Source: Oryzias latipes
Taxonomy: Eukaryota > Chordata > Actinopteri > Beloniformes > Adrianichthyidae
Assembly: GCF_002234675.1 (NCBI RefSeq)
Contig: NC_019881.2
Coordinates: 17,734,494-17,798,493, forward strand
Reading direction: 5' to 3'
DNA length: 64,000 nt
The notes beneath the pieces were generated by a model, which saw only the letters and a program-made list of their open reading frames with translations, searched no databases and was not told the DNA's origin. How positions within the stretch are numbered: the first letter of the stretch is position 1; every line of letters starts with the position of its first letter. Both the position numbers and the translations under genes were made by a program. Positions 12,344 to 23,551 of the stretch are shown in pieces.

Positions 12344-12683
12344 TTAGGTTGGCAATCTTGGAGCTATCCACCCATACCGTTTTGACCCACATTCCAGCTC
12401 AGACAAGGAAAACAAAGACCTACATGTTTCTATTTGTCTGCAAGTGGATTCATGAGAATGGAGGGGAGCAGGAAGTTTGCAGCTTGCCAGTAACTTGTAC
12501 GTCACACAAGATTTTTCCAACTGTATTTTTTTTGTCTGCTCCTGATTCACAACAATTTGAATGAAGAAATACTCAGAAATGCAATTTTCCAATTTATTTT
12601 TGTTTGTAAATGTCCTCCATTCTCAGAAAAAGGCCACAGGAACATTTTAAAAACACTGTTTTCATCAGAGCTTTCCTTTAAGA
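12344..12683 (-). mobile_element. family A element, left half (minus arm of a foldback)
   Basis: This is the reverse complement of the same left half as the preceding arm: ttggagctatccacccatac through tgtcctccattctcag to gttttcatcagagctttcct. The arms are diverged copies, not a recent perfect duplication. Confidence 0.75.
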
Positions 12684-15600
12684 GTTAAAAACGGCTAAAT
12701 ATGGGCTTAACATTTTAATTCTGCTGAATTTTGTTTACACAAAGAATAATACTTTCTCAGTTCTCTCCTCTGCCTGCTTTATCTGATTTACCAATTTTTT
12801 ATATGAGAGGAAAAATCTAAGTCATGCAGCAGATATTTCCCTTTAGTTCTTGTTTGCTATTCACAAAAGCAGACTTCACCATGGTCACCGGGCCTGCATG
12901 TTGAGCAAAAAAAAAAAAAAAAAGCAATCATTTCCTTTTTGGAACCTGGTTACGTAACGAACGAGTCACTGTGTAAGCTGCTGACCCTCCTAAAGCAGTT
13001 GCTGTAGGATAGCTCTATAGGATCGGGGCAGTCTTGTTAAAGGGTCTCAGGTTTGAAATTATGGGCGACGAGAGGTTCAAAAATATTTTTTGCAAGCTGA
13101 GCTCCTTTTCATCTGGTGGGTTGAGCAAAGGAGAACTGAGAAGAGACAGAACACAAATAGTTCCTTTTCAAGGTTGTAAAAATATAGAGATGAGGCAAGT
13201 GAGCTCAGATTGAAAGATTCACAGCACCAAGCCTGATCCTGCTCAAATTTGTCTGTTAAATGTTCTTTTTTAGACTACATTTTAAAGCTGAAAATGTTAA
13301 AGGAGTGTTTAAGTTCCCTAAAATTATGCAAGCAAGACGGAGAACACCAAAAAAAATCTCTTTGACAAACTGAAATAAATTTTAAACCTAAATTTAGACC
13401 AAACTTGTAGCATTGGACTTTGGTGGACTGATGATTTTAAATGTTTCCTGTTTTTACCTGGAATCACCTGGAAATCGCTTTAGCAACAAGCAAGACCCTG
13501 GTAGGATAAAAAATAAGTTGGGGCACAAAATAGCTAATAAAAAACGACCTCTGAGTGCAATTTTGAATGTTTATAACTTCTAATAAATATTTTGACCTTT
13601 ATATTCTAAAAAAGGACAGAACAGGAGTGTTGTTTTAACTGATTTCATACATCTTATCTTTAAAACAGGTGATGTGATAAACACATATTTGTTTCCTGAC
13701 CTCATATGCCTTGTTTTTTTTTTTCACCAGGCATAGACAGCTCAGGTTAGCTCAGCTTCTAGACTATTTTCCCATGGTGCAACACTGCTTGAATAGGCTG
13801 AAAAGGTGATTTTGACATTGTTTTGCTGAAACCAGCGAGGCCTTGCTGGGAAAGCACGGTATCCGGAAGGCAGCATTTGTTGCACCACACTTCAACATCA
13901 ATTGCACAACGTTTGTAGTGTCGTACAATTCCTGAAACAGCTTCACGAATCTTTGCAAATCTACAAGTTTCTCTGGAGTTATGCTTTTTTTTTTAAAAAG
14001 GGGGGGGGGGGGTAAATTATTGAGAGGGTTGGATGACAGCTGCACCTGGTGTAAATGATTAGCGTTGCAGGTGTTTGGTTATAAACCAAATATTAGACAG
14101 GTTGAAAAAAGATTTTAATGATGCCAAGAGCAAAAAAGAAGAAAAAAAAACAGGAATGTGTCAGTTTCTGAAGCACAATAAATAAAATCCACAAAATGTT
14201 GTGGCCTCAAATAGTTGAGATGTTTCTGAACAATCGGATGAGACCGCTACAAACACTCTCCTTTTTATTTTTGCATTTTTAAGCTAAAAGAAAACACAAC
14301 AGGTTTTGCAGCAGTTTCAGTTTCATTCAGTCAAGTTAGCTTTTTAAATCCAACTTCAAAAATGAGAATATTAGTTTATAAGCAAATTCAGCCAATCACA
14401 GTGGTGTCATACGATGACTAGAAAGCTCCATGCATTCACTTTTATGGTCACATAACAAACCCAAAGGGTTCGGCTGCAGCTGCCATGACCACGCAGACTG
14501 ATCTGTATATCGCTGTTAGCTGATTTATTATCTGAACCACTAGAAACAATATCCCTACAACATCAAATGGTGTCCTTGGATTTCTAACACCTTGCCAAGA
14601 TAGAGAACGTTATTGCGGAGATTATGATCTGCCATAAAGGCTCAGAAGAACCGCGAAATGGACCCTGAGCTCAACCAAACACAGAATTAGACCTCACCCA
14701 GCTGTACCACGTGCTTTACATCCAGACTTTTGGAATTCAGGGAGTTCTGTCATTAGACTGCAGAAAAATAGAAATAAGTCAAATATCTTTACCCCATTGG
14801 CACATTTCTTAAAATTAGCAAAAAATAACTCTCAACAAAGTAAAATAAAGAGTCACTTAGAATTTTTTTTTAATTAAGATAATTTTGCTACGAAAACACT
14901 TTCTAAAAAAGATAATTTTTCTTGACAGAAAACAAGACTTTTTCTCTTGAAACAAGGTCTTTTTACGTTCTTCAGATTCCATGTTTGCGGTGCAGCTGCA
15001 TTGTTATAAATCACGGTTGATCATTTGTACCTTAAGCAGTTGGACATCATAATTAATTGGATGTCCTGAAAGGAAAAAAAAATCAGCTCAATCAGCTTTA
15101 TATTTGGGTTTGTATGCTTTAAATGTCTTGGATAAACATTTTTTAGAACTTACGTACCAAAAAGTTGCAATTGAGGGTAATTATATAGTATTCATATTTT
15201 CTCCTTCTGTTCAAGTTTAGCTAGTTTTCTAAAGCACAGCAGATAATAAACTAATACACGTTTATTCATTAACACAAGTCATTGTATATAAGTTAAAATT
15301 TGAACAAGTGTGTCATTACAGGAGCATTTTGACATATTGAAAGTGAAAGTTCTCAACAGGATTGGATGAATTTTAACAGTAGATTGAGGTTAGGAGGTAA
15401 TCATTCGTGTTTTATAAGTTATACGTTACAGTACAAAGTTACACTAGTAAATCTACTTTTTACACCTTTGTTTTGCTCATTTTTTTATTTAAGACCCACA
15501 TGAACCAAAAAACATCAAACCAAGCAAAAGTAGTTATGATTGTTCAAATTCACTTCATTTCCAAATTATTCAAGAAAGCTACAACACAGATTATTCAACG
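12684..15600. other. AT-rich unassigned DNA
   Basis: No gene is identified. About 13764-14045 holds a minus-strand open frame next to a poly-G run (about 14002-14012) but has no recognisable domain or splice sites. It could be a decayed transposon. Homopolymer tracts occur at 12907-12923 and 13717-13726. Confidence 0.35.
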
Positions 15601-15800
15601 AGAGAATAAATAAATTCATCATTTAATATTAGCATTTTAAAGTGACCAAAAGATGTCAGACAAAATATCTATTTTTTTACTTCCTGGCGTCCACTTGTCA
15701 TGTGTTAAGGCCCCTTTTGTGATCATTTCCCCAAGACTGAGGCAAGGTTCCCTGTCGGATTGTAACATATTTGGGGGCTCGTCCGGGATGGCGGGGTTTT
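15601..15800 (+). mobile_element. endogenous retrovirus remnant: possible LTR tail and tRNA-Pro primer binding site
   Basis: At 15772-15789 the sequence TGGGGGCTCGTCCGGGAT is the 18-base complement of the tRNA-Pro 3' end used as a primer binding site by gammaretrovirus-like elements. A possible LTR end (gtaaca) lies a few bases upstream, and an AATAAA occurs at 15604. No gag, pol or env coding sequence follows, so this is only a decayed fragment. The LTR start was not located. Confidence 0.55.
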
Positions 15801-17841
15801 TTTTTTTGGTGTATGCTTCCTGCAGGTTTTCTGCATTAGTGCAGAAAGATGATTACTTTACACCAAACATTATATCTGCTAGCAATAAATAAGCTGCAAA
15901 TTGTTCCTATGTGTGCAATAAATACAGAGTAACATTTAACTTTTTATCCAAATATCGTTTAGAGACATGCTAGGGCTTTTAAAAGTCAGGGTTGACTTCA
16001 AAGTAAGAGCTTGTCACAGAACTGCTGATCAGGCTTGTGACACTGTCTCAGGTCCAGACCACAGACACATTCTGCAAGTGCTTTAAAAGAATTAGCCACC
16101 TCCTAAACCTGAAAAGGGTGAGCTTGTGCTGCTCAGCATGGAGATGACTAAGCATGAGGCCCGCAGCTTCTGGCACTGTGCAGGCATGTTCCATTCTGTC
16201 AGAGCTGGGCTGCACATAGGAACCGTTTCACACAGTCCCACGGCCTTGTGGCTGTGCGAGTAGGAACTTTGGTCGCTCTGCTGACGGGTTGCAGCGATTC
16301 TCTACGCACTGTGGCTTCCACTGCAAGGTTTCACCTCTTATCTAATGTAGGACGTCGTTTTACTGCTTTCCAAAAGACGTATGCTTTAGCCACCTCTTGG
16401 TGCAACTGCAAATGCATCAAAGTGGGTCACTTTAGACAATTTCTTTTTAAAATAAATTTGAACAAAAAATGTTTGTAATCTTCAAGACAAAAGTAATATA
16501 TTAAAAATGTTCTCAAAATAGAGACTTCAGTTTTTTTGATGAATGATCTAAATGCAGTATTGTCAGGAAAATGAGTGTTAATGCAAAAGAAAAAGGTCTG
16601 AGCCCACCAGTGGCTTCAAACCCACCCCCAGTGTCACTGAATGAGCTCACAGTGTGTGTGGTCTGATGGGAAAACGCTGCCACGCTATAAGTCTTCATCT
16701 CCACCTATTGGTCGCTGGTGAACGTTGCTGTTTTAGGCTTTAGGATTCTTTAGGGTTTAGTTTTAAATGCACATAAAATTAACTAAATATATAAGATAAT
16801 GTTTTTTTTCCCCTTAATCTTCTCTGCTTCTTTGGGATGGATCCACTCAGCCGGAAAACTTCGGTTTTTGCTCCTCCTTCATCAGATCTCTTCTGTACAT
16901 CAACATATACGCAGTTTCTCTGTATAAAAAAAATTAAATGAAAAAGAAAGACAGAAAAAAACAATCAAGTTATACTTCTGAGGCAGAGGAAGTAGTCTGC
17001 ACAAAGACGACATTATAGACGAGGCAGATTTCCTTTGTTTAGGAGTTCAAAAGTTTAGGAGTCCTCATGACAAAAACGTAGTCACCTATTGACTTTAACA
17101 ATGGGCAAAAGAAAAGACAAAACGGTTTTGTTTGAGGATCTAAAGCCGTTTCTGCAAGTGGGAGGATGAAAGCTCCATGATGTCAGTGGGAGTCCAGCTT
17201 TAAGGCCTTTAATCGCTATAAATAAGGAGCTCAAATTTAACAATGAAATCAAGTCAAAGCTGGGAGCAACTTTTATTTTTCCTTGTACCACTTAACTGAA
17301 AAACACTACATTTTAATAGCTTTGAAAGGCTTAACAGATAAAGTTAAGCACCAGGGTTTTTAAATGTTTTTGCCATTTACGCAAACTAAACACCTTCCCA
17401 TTCATTTGAATGAGAAGGTGTGTCCAAACTTTTGGTCTGTACTGTATATAAATATATGACTGAGGTGCTTCTCTAATAGTATAATAAATAAGGTTTTAAC
17501 ACCAGTGAATGCATAAATCCTGACTAAGACTTTTGTAAAATGGTTAATCTTCTGTAAGTTTTATGATTGGGAAAGGTTTGTAGCATATATTCAGAATAAC
17601 AGCGGTATAAAGGCACACCGAAGTAGACTTAAGCTATTGTGTTGTGTACGTTTTTCATCGTAAAACATTTAACAGGATGGTTGCTTGTTGCACAGGGTGT
17701 CTAATATTAAGAAGAATTAAAATGACTCTTTATCAAAAGAAAACAATCTCATATTTAGAAAAATGATACATTATCTTTTTATATTTCTGTTTTTATTCAT
17801 GACAAAAAAACGATAGTTAATTTATATGTGACATGAAAGTA
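15801..17841. other. unassigned DNA with a small palindromic repeat
   Basis: No gene is supported. At 17390-17421 a 15-bp-arm hairpin (acaccttcccattca / tgaatgagaaggtgt, one mismatch) precedes tgtccaaacttttggtctgt, a phrase that ends a common fish DNA-transposon relic. The 16.0-16.4 kb part has balanced composition but no recognisable exons. Confidence 0.35.
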
Positions 17842-18190
17842 AAGCTACGTTCACACCCCCCTCGGCAACACGTGTTGAAGCGGCCACTTTTAATGTAAAG
17901 TCTATGCAAACACGTGTAAATGCGCGTTTCAGGCTTCTGCTTTCAAAACTCTCGCTTTTGTACATCGCTAGGCGAGTCCTAACGACCGTTTTTGGGCTCT
18001 ACGAACAAAAACATCCGGCTATTTAACGTGCCATGAAAGATAGACCTAGTTGAATTTTGACCAATCAGGGACTCCAATTTTGATGGCGTCCCTTTTAATT
18101 CATGAAAGTGCCAACCATTTGTAAGTTTATCATGAAGCAGAAATGAAGAGTTGTGGTTCGTGCCCGGCCAGAATTCTACACACAAAGTCT
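17842..18190 (+). repeat. family F dispersed repeat (ctacgttcacac... accaatcagggactc)
   Basis: It starts with agctacgttcacacccccct and contains accaatcagggactcc. It shares this order with 38925-39110 (tgctgcattcttaccgg ... accaatcagggactcag). Such phrases are widespread in fish genomes. No coding sequence was seen. Confidence 0.5.
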
Positions 18191-18481
18191 TTCATGTTTA
18201 GGAATAGAGCTTTGAAAGAAAAAGCCTAAAGCAAGATCTGTGGGATATGGAACATTTTACACTAAGCCTCTTCCAACTTTAGCTGGTGGAAGTGAACTAG
18301 TGAGCAGTAGAAAAGGAAAAAGAAGCCCCTCCCTGCTTCTCTCATGTGAACACCATGGGCTAAATGCATGTTCAACTGGGTTTCGGTCTGAGAGAGATCG
18401 TCCCGAATGCCTATTTTAGTCTTGAAGGATGAGGACCCCTGTCTGAAGACCTGAGTAGGTATAAACAAATCATCACAGTAC

Positions 18482-21400
18482 CTTGAATGCCCTCCATACG
18501 TCATCTGTACATTTTCCCAGGATACCTGTAAGTCAAAAAAATCCTAGTACTTAATGTTGAAACCATTAAAAATTACACTAAAAATATATAAATATTAATT
18601 AAGAAGTGCATTTACATAAATTTAAACCACAGATTTTTTTGTATTATTTTTGCTTTAGTTAAGTGTGTTTTGTGTTTTTTGCCTTCTTTTATTTTAACAC
18701 GTTTTTTAAAAATCTTTATTTTGGTACAAGTAGAATGAAAATAAACAAGCTTTATGACATGCTGCTGTTTTAAAAAAATAAAGTCGCATATAACCACGTG
18801 GCTTTTAAGGACTAATAATACCTCAGGATAGAGGCAAAGTTTTTCAAAATAGCACAAATGTATTCTTAAGGCCAGATTTAGTTATTTAAGAGCCTGCAAA
18901 ATAGAAATGTATGGGTTTGGTTAATAGTTCATTCAAAAATTGAACTTTTCAGGTTATAAGGATTTTTTGTGGTTTCAAATCTACAATATATTTAATAAAA
19001 ACCATAACCTGTTTGTTTTGTCAATGTTTTTTGTTGTAACGTTTCAATATTAAAAACCATGTAAAGCTTTGTTTGTAAAGAGCATTAAAACAATAAACAG
19101 TAGTTGTTGTTTTTTTCTCACAGTGTGATCAGCAATTAAGAGCTCCAATATTATTATTTTTTCTTTATCATAAGGTTTTACAAAATAAGACTATAAATCC
19201 CTTTTATTTCAGTTCTGTCTGCCTGGCCTTACCGGCTGCACACAGCTGTCGTCTGCATGGTACCAGCTCCCGCTCCTCCTGTCTCGGACATAAGCAGTGT
19301 AGTGTCCAAACATTGCAGTGCCATAGTGCACCACCACTGCATACAGGCTGAACTTGCAGTCACTCTGGGTAAGAAATACACAGATTCTTAGGCAAAGTCT
19401 GAGCTGCATCATGCAAAAAAACTAAAGGAAAAAGCAGAAGTACCTGTGCAAAGTCTGTGGAAAAGGCTTCTGTCAGAATTTGAGCCATATCAAGATGTTC
19501 TGGAAAAGTGACTCTGCTGTGAAGTTTTTGGAGGAGACCACGCGTGTTTCGAAAGCGCTTCAGGTGTATGCACAAAATCCGAGGCAGGGAGCGGAGTTTG
19601 ACGCCCTGTGAAACCATAAATGTCTGAGGTGATGACAGTGTCAGTAGGTAATTATGCAGGAGACATCTTCCTTTTTTCGATTTTTTAAGAAAAAATGTCT
19701 TTGCCTGTTTGAATGGAGTCCTGGTTCCACAGTGTGCACAAGAGCAGCAGTTGATGCCCCTCAGCTCCTGATGTTCAAAGAAAGAGGTCATGCAGTCCTC
19801 CTGGAGAAAAAAAAAAACGAGTTAAATTTTGAACTCTGCAGCTGATCTTCCATCCAACCATCTTCTGCATCCACTTAATTTCTTTTGGGGTCACTGGAGC
19901 CAACCAAGCCACTGTTGGTTGAAAGTGGGGTACACCCTGAGCAGGTCTTCAGTCTGCTGCAGGGCCATGCAATCCATCAATTTAGAGATACCAATTAACC
20001 TATGAAGCATGTTTTCCGAGCATGGGAGTAAAACAGAGTCTGGAGGAAAAAATAAATAAATAAAATCAAACATGCATAGAGAACAGTCCCTTTTTTAAGT
20101 TTTCTTTGTCTTTTATTTTACTCTTTTTTTTGGTTTTTTTGTTTGTTTTTGGTTTCCAATCTGTTCATTTGTTTCCTTTCATGAAGAGTACCATAGTACA
20201 TTAACATATTTATACACAAACATAACTACACACACATCTTCATGACAGGAAAGGAGCAGTCGGAAGAATAAAATCCTAATTTTATTTCTCCCCTAAATCA
20301 AATATTCAATTGAACAGAAGCTAAAGAAAATGTTGTGGGTTTTATTTTGTCATTAGGTGTGGATTTTTGAGAGCCATCACAGTTGATGGGGGGCAGTCAC
20401 AGCAGGATTTAGGAGGGCTCTTTTTTCCCATCCCTATTACCGGTCTTGACAGGGAAAACATGCAAACTCCACACAGAGAGGTATCAAGGGCCTTGAAGTG
20501 CTAACCACTACACCACTGTGCATCCTGGATTTTAAAAAATGTGGAATTTAAAAGGTCTGAGGAACAATTTGACCCCACCAGAGTGTTGTGATCTTCTTTT
20601 ATGTGTAGCGGCAGGCTGAGCTGGTAGCTTTCCAGGGTTTTGATGGAGTTGCACTGCAGACACTGCAGATGGGTCTCCACTGAAATCTTGTACAAATCCT
20701 GGATTTCTAAAGCCTGGGGATCAAAAGAGCAACCAGTAAAGAAGAAATAGCACAACTTTAAAAGTGATGAGCAGGGTGTTAAAGACCAACCAGATGTCTG
20801 TCATCTATCTGCTGCTGCATCAGGTTCAGAATGGAGAGGAAAACCTCGTCAGCATCGTGCTGTGTGTCAACTGTAAATCAATTGTGTTACAAGCTGTCGT
20901 CAATAATCTCACTTTGAGATGTGGTGTGGAGGCCTTTACGTCTAATGCAGTATCTATCCAGACAGTGGAGGAAGTCCCGATGTGGAGCAGATTGAGTGAG
21001 GTCGCCCCGCATCGCCGTGAGAACTTTCTTCAGCTCCAGGGGAATGCTCCGACTGTCAGATCTCACAACAGCTGGTTCCAACCTTGTGAAATTCACAAGC
21101 CCTAATTTATCTGTTTGTTTGTTTTTTTAGCACCTAAGAAACAAAGACTTGTTTCCAGGTGGACACCACTGCATTTTTCAAATATTTGAGCAGGTTTTAT
21201 GAGGTCAAACAGTCCCACAAACCAATACGTGGGAACCGAAACGTCTTATGAGATGTAAAACCTTCATTTTTCAAACAATGCTTGAGGTATTAGTATTTCA
21301 CATGGATGGTAACTACTTTACTTACCTTTCTAGAAGTTCTAGTAGTTCCCAGGTTGCAGAGAAGGTCTGCAGCAAAGTGTTTACACAACAGGACAAATGG

Positions 21401-21982
21401 TAGTTGGCAAGGCCTCTCATTCCTTAAAAAATGGAACAGCAAAAATTAAACATGATAGTTTATAAAAAATGTTATAAAATATAATATAAAAAAGAATTTC
21501 TTATCACACAGGATGAAGGTTTAGTGATTGCAGTAAAAAGGTCCCCAAAAAAACCTAATGAGTAAATTTCTACTTTTCTTCAGATTTTCTTTTATTAGTT
21601 TCAGGTTGTTTTTTATTTTATTTTAGTTTCATTTAAAAAGCAGTATACCTGAGGTATATTTTATTAAGTATACGTGATTATAGCATGTATACACTATGTA
21701 CATGTAGTGTAGGAAGTATACTAACTGAATACTTCTTCAGACCATATATAAAACAATATATGTATATTATAAAAAGTAATGTAGTAAAATCAGCCTTTTT
21801 GGTGTAATTTGAGCGCAAATTATAATTTTATTTTTTAAAGTTGCTTATTTGTTTAATCCTAAATAAAAATTCAACTACTTTGTTTATGAAAAGAAAAAGA
21901 AAAACTTCGTTGACAACAAATGTAACTTACTGAGCTGAGTGTTCCACAGCGTTGGAAAAATCCTCCAAATCCCATAAGACAT
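18482..21982 (-). CDS. usp18: Usp18-like ubiquitin-specific protease (ISG15 protease family), 3' end incomplete
   Basis: USP18 removes ISG15 from proteins and damps type I interferon receptor signalling; here it is identified by the peptidase C19 pattern. Exons on the minus strand: 21982-21931, 21422-21326, 21082-20940, 20870-20791, 20713-20579, 19800-19705, 19605-19444, 19364-19233 and 18525-18482, all in matching phase, giving about 313 residues. The Cys box is GLANYHLSCCVNTLLQ, the block QHDADEVFLSILNLMQQQ follows, two CxxC pairs (CLQC, CAHC) form the zinc thumb, and the His box is FGHYTAYVRD. The start ATG at 21982 keeps frame with exon 2; the ATG at 21975 does not. The last short exon, expected to end with the AY(L/M)LVY motif, was not found. 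Intron 19606-19704 has a GC donor. Repeats fill the 19.8-20.5 kb intron. The neighbour pex26 matches the human 22q11 order. Confidence 0.87.
19606..19704 (-). other. usp18: GC-AG intron of usp18, 99 nt and in frame
   Basis: The donor is CAG|GCAAAG and the acceptor tttcacag. The 99 nt contain no stop, so retention would insert 33 residues (starting AKTFFLKKSKKG) between the zinc-binding CAHC and the VKLRSLPRILCIHLKRF block. Removing it restores the family spacing. Confidence 0.6.
19846..20060 (+). repeat. family D fish repeat (ccatccaaccatcttctgcatcc ... caccctgagcagg)
   Basis: It matches the widespread fish pattern of a 'ccatccatcttct' start, 'ggggtcactggagcc', 'ggggtacaccctg...cagg' and 'accaattaacctatg'. 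It lies in a usp18 intron. A further tail part of the same type (catgcaaactccacacagag, aaccactacaccactgtgca) is at 20370-20525. Confidence 0.6.
20370..20525 (+). repeat. family D fish repeat, tail part
   Basis: It ends with gaaaacatgcaaactccacacagagag and gctaaccactacaccactgtgca, the usual 3' part of the same dispersed fish repeat. It lies 300 bp from the front part, inside the usp18 intron. Confidence 0.55.
21640..21745. repeat. family C AT-rich repeat (gtatac-rich) fragment
   Basis: It contains ttaagtatacgtgatta and gaagtatactaactgaatac, resembling the longer copies at 25245-25490 and 61690-61895. It lies in the usp18 first intron. Confidence 0.4.
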
Positions 21983-22129
21983 TGCGTTTTAAACGAAGTC
22001 GAGTAGTTTAACCCGGCGTCGGGTTATTTTGGTAGAATAAATCTTTCTTGTCGAGTTTTTCCGTGATATTGACGTTTCTGCTGGAGTCAAAGCACTGTCA
22101 GCTGAGTCTTCATCACATCATCATCCTCG

Positions 22130-22175
22130 GCATCGCTTTCGTTTAACCCGCCTCTGCGCGTAAAACGAAACTTAA
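22130..22175. promoter_or_regulatory. usp18: two ISRE-like elements upstream of usp18
   Basis: On the usp18 sense strand these read agtttcgttttac (plus-strand positions 22161-22173) and ttaaacgaaagcg (22134-22146). Both fit the IRF/ISGF3 pattern (AANNGAAA, AGTTTCNNTTT). They lie about 150-190 bp upstream of the start codon. usp18 is a classic interferon-stimulated gene, so induction through these sites is likely; this is inference. Confidence 0.65.
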
Positions 22176-22585
22176 CAGCTCCATTTATAAAGTAAGCAAA
22201 TTTGTAAAACGTGGCATATATCCTATAGGAAGGTCTATAACCACAAATCAGCTGTTAAGTGTTCTGCATCCTGTTAAGAGACATATAAGTTAAAAAAAAT
22301 AAAAAAAGATGGGATTTACTGCACATGCGCAGATAAAATCGAACTTTATTTATAAAAAAAACTCGTTTTAAACATTGCGTATCTCTAAGCACTTAATATT
22401 GTTGCTTTAGGTATATTTCCATTTAAAACTGTTGGAACAGCAAAAAATATTGCCCCGTGACTTCACTAAAGAACGCCTTTTTTTAATTTAACATTACAAA
22501 ATAAATATTTTTTTATGAAATTTTCTGATCCTCCCAGGATTTGCTTTTATAAATCAAAACATCACACTTTCACTGTCATTTTCAC

Positions 22586-23136
22586 CTAAGGGACCCACTC
22601 TGATGAAAATGGTGCTTTTGAAGTTTTTGTTCTTGATGCATTTTTCTGATAACAGAGTATAAATAACGAAAATTAAGCTCAAAATTGTATTTCTGAGTAT
22701 TTCTTTAATTAAATTGTGAATCTGCAGTTGACAACAAAATTCAGTTTGAAAAAGATCGTATAACATTGAAAATATGATGGGCAGGCTACAAGATCCCTGC
22801 CTGATGCATTCACTTGCAGACAAATATAATCCATGCAAGTCTTCGTTTTCCTTGTCCAAGCTGGTATCTGGCTCAGAGCCCATTAATGTTAGGTTGGAGG
22901 TGTCCTTACCACTTGGGTGTGAGGAGCTGTTAGCTAGTGGGAGAGCATGTAAACATATGGATGATGGGAAATGGGGGTAGGCTTGCATCCAAAAAGTCCT
23001 TCAAACAACTCAGAGGCTTGAACTACTACCACCTTTTTACTTTGGCTAAAAATGGCAAAAATAATTACGGGGGGGGGGGGGGGGGGGGGGGGGGCTTTGA
23101 AAATAGATCAAAAGATGATTGGAGTGGGTCCTTAAA
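22586..23136 (+). mobile_element. family A inverted-repeat element carrying a 26-nt G run
   Basis: It begins ctaagggacccactctgatg and ends gatgattggagtgggtcctt, so both terminal repeats are present. The usual A/T-rich segment before the right end is replaced by an uninterrupted G run at 23069-23094. Confidence 0.78.
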
Positions 23137-23551
23137 AATAATGGACACAAGAAAATAATTGTTAATAGTTTATTTATGGCTACAATTTTAGAGGTATAAA
23201 GATTTTATTAAAAATATAACACCTAAAAGGTAATCAGTGCTCTGCAATATATTATAGCTATTGTTTTTTCAAAATTCTACATTTTAACATAAATACAGTC
23301 TACCTCCTGTTCACCTCCCTGGGTTTTACTTCAAGATTCTAACTAAATGATCAATGGATCTCTTTTAAATAAGCTGTTGACTAATAATCAAGCAATAGAA
23401 TCTATAACTGCTCGTTTGTAAAGCACTTCTATAAAATCATTATTTTTAATTTATAAACGAAATTAAACAAATGTTAGAGACACAGAATTAAAGTAAAGAC
23501 CTTCCATTAAACACAATCAAATTAGATCAATTCAACTAAATGTTTCCACAA

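Noticed and set aside
3602-12592. Short ORFs with a recurring TKTxMDLFVxKWM-like peptide
   Set aside because: They coincide with family A element copies and are interrupted in different places. They reflect repeated DNA and not a protein gene.
13764-14045. A 93-residue minus-strand ORF
   Set aside because: It begins beside homopolymers and has no recognisable domain or splice sites. It may be a decayed transposon piece.
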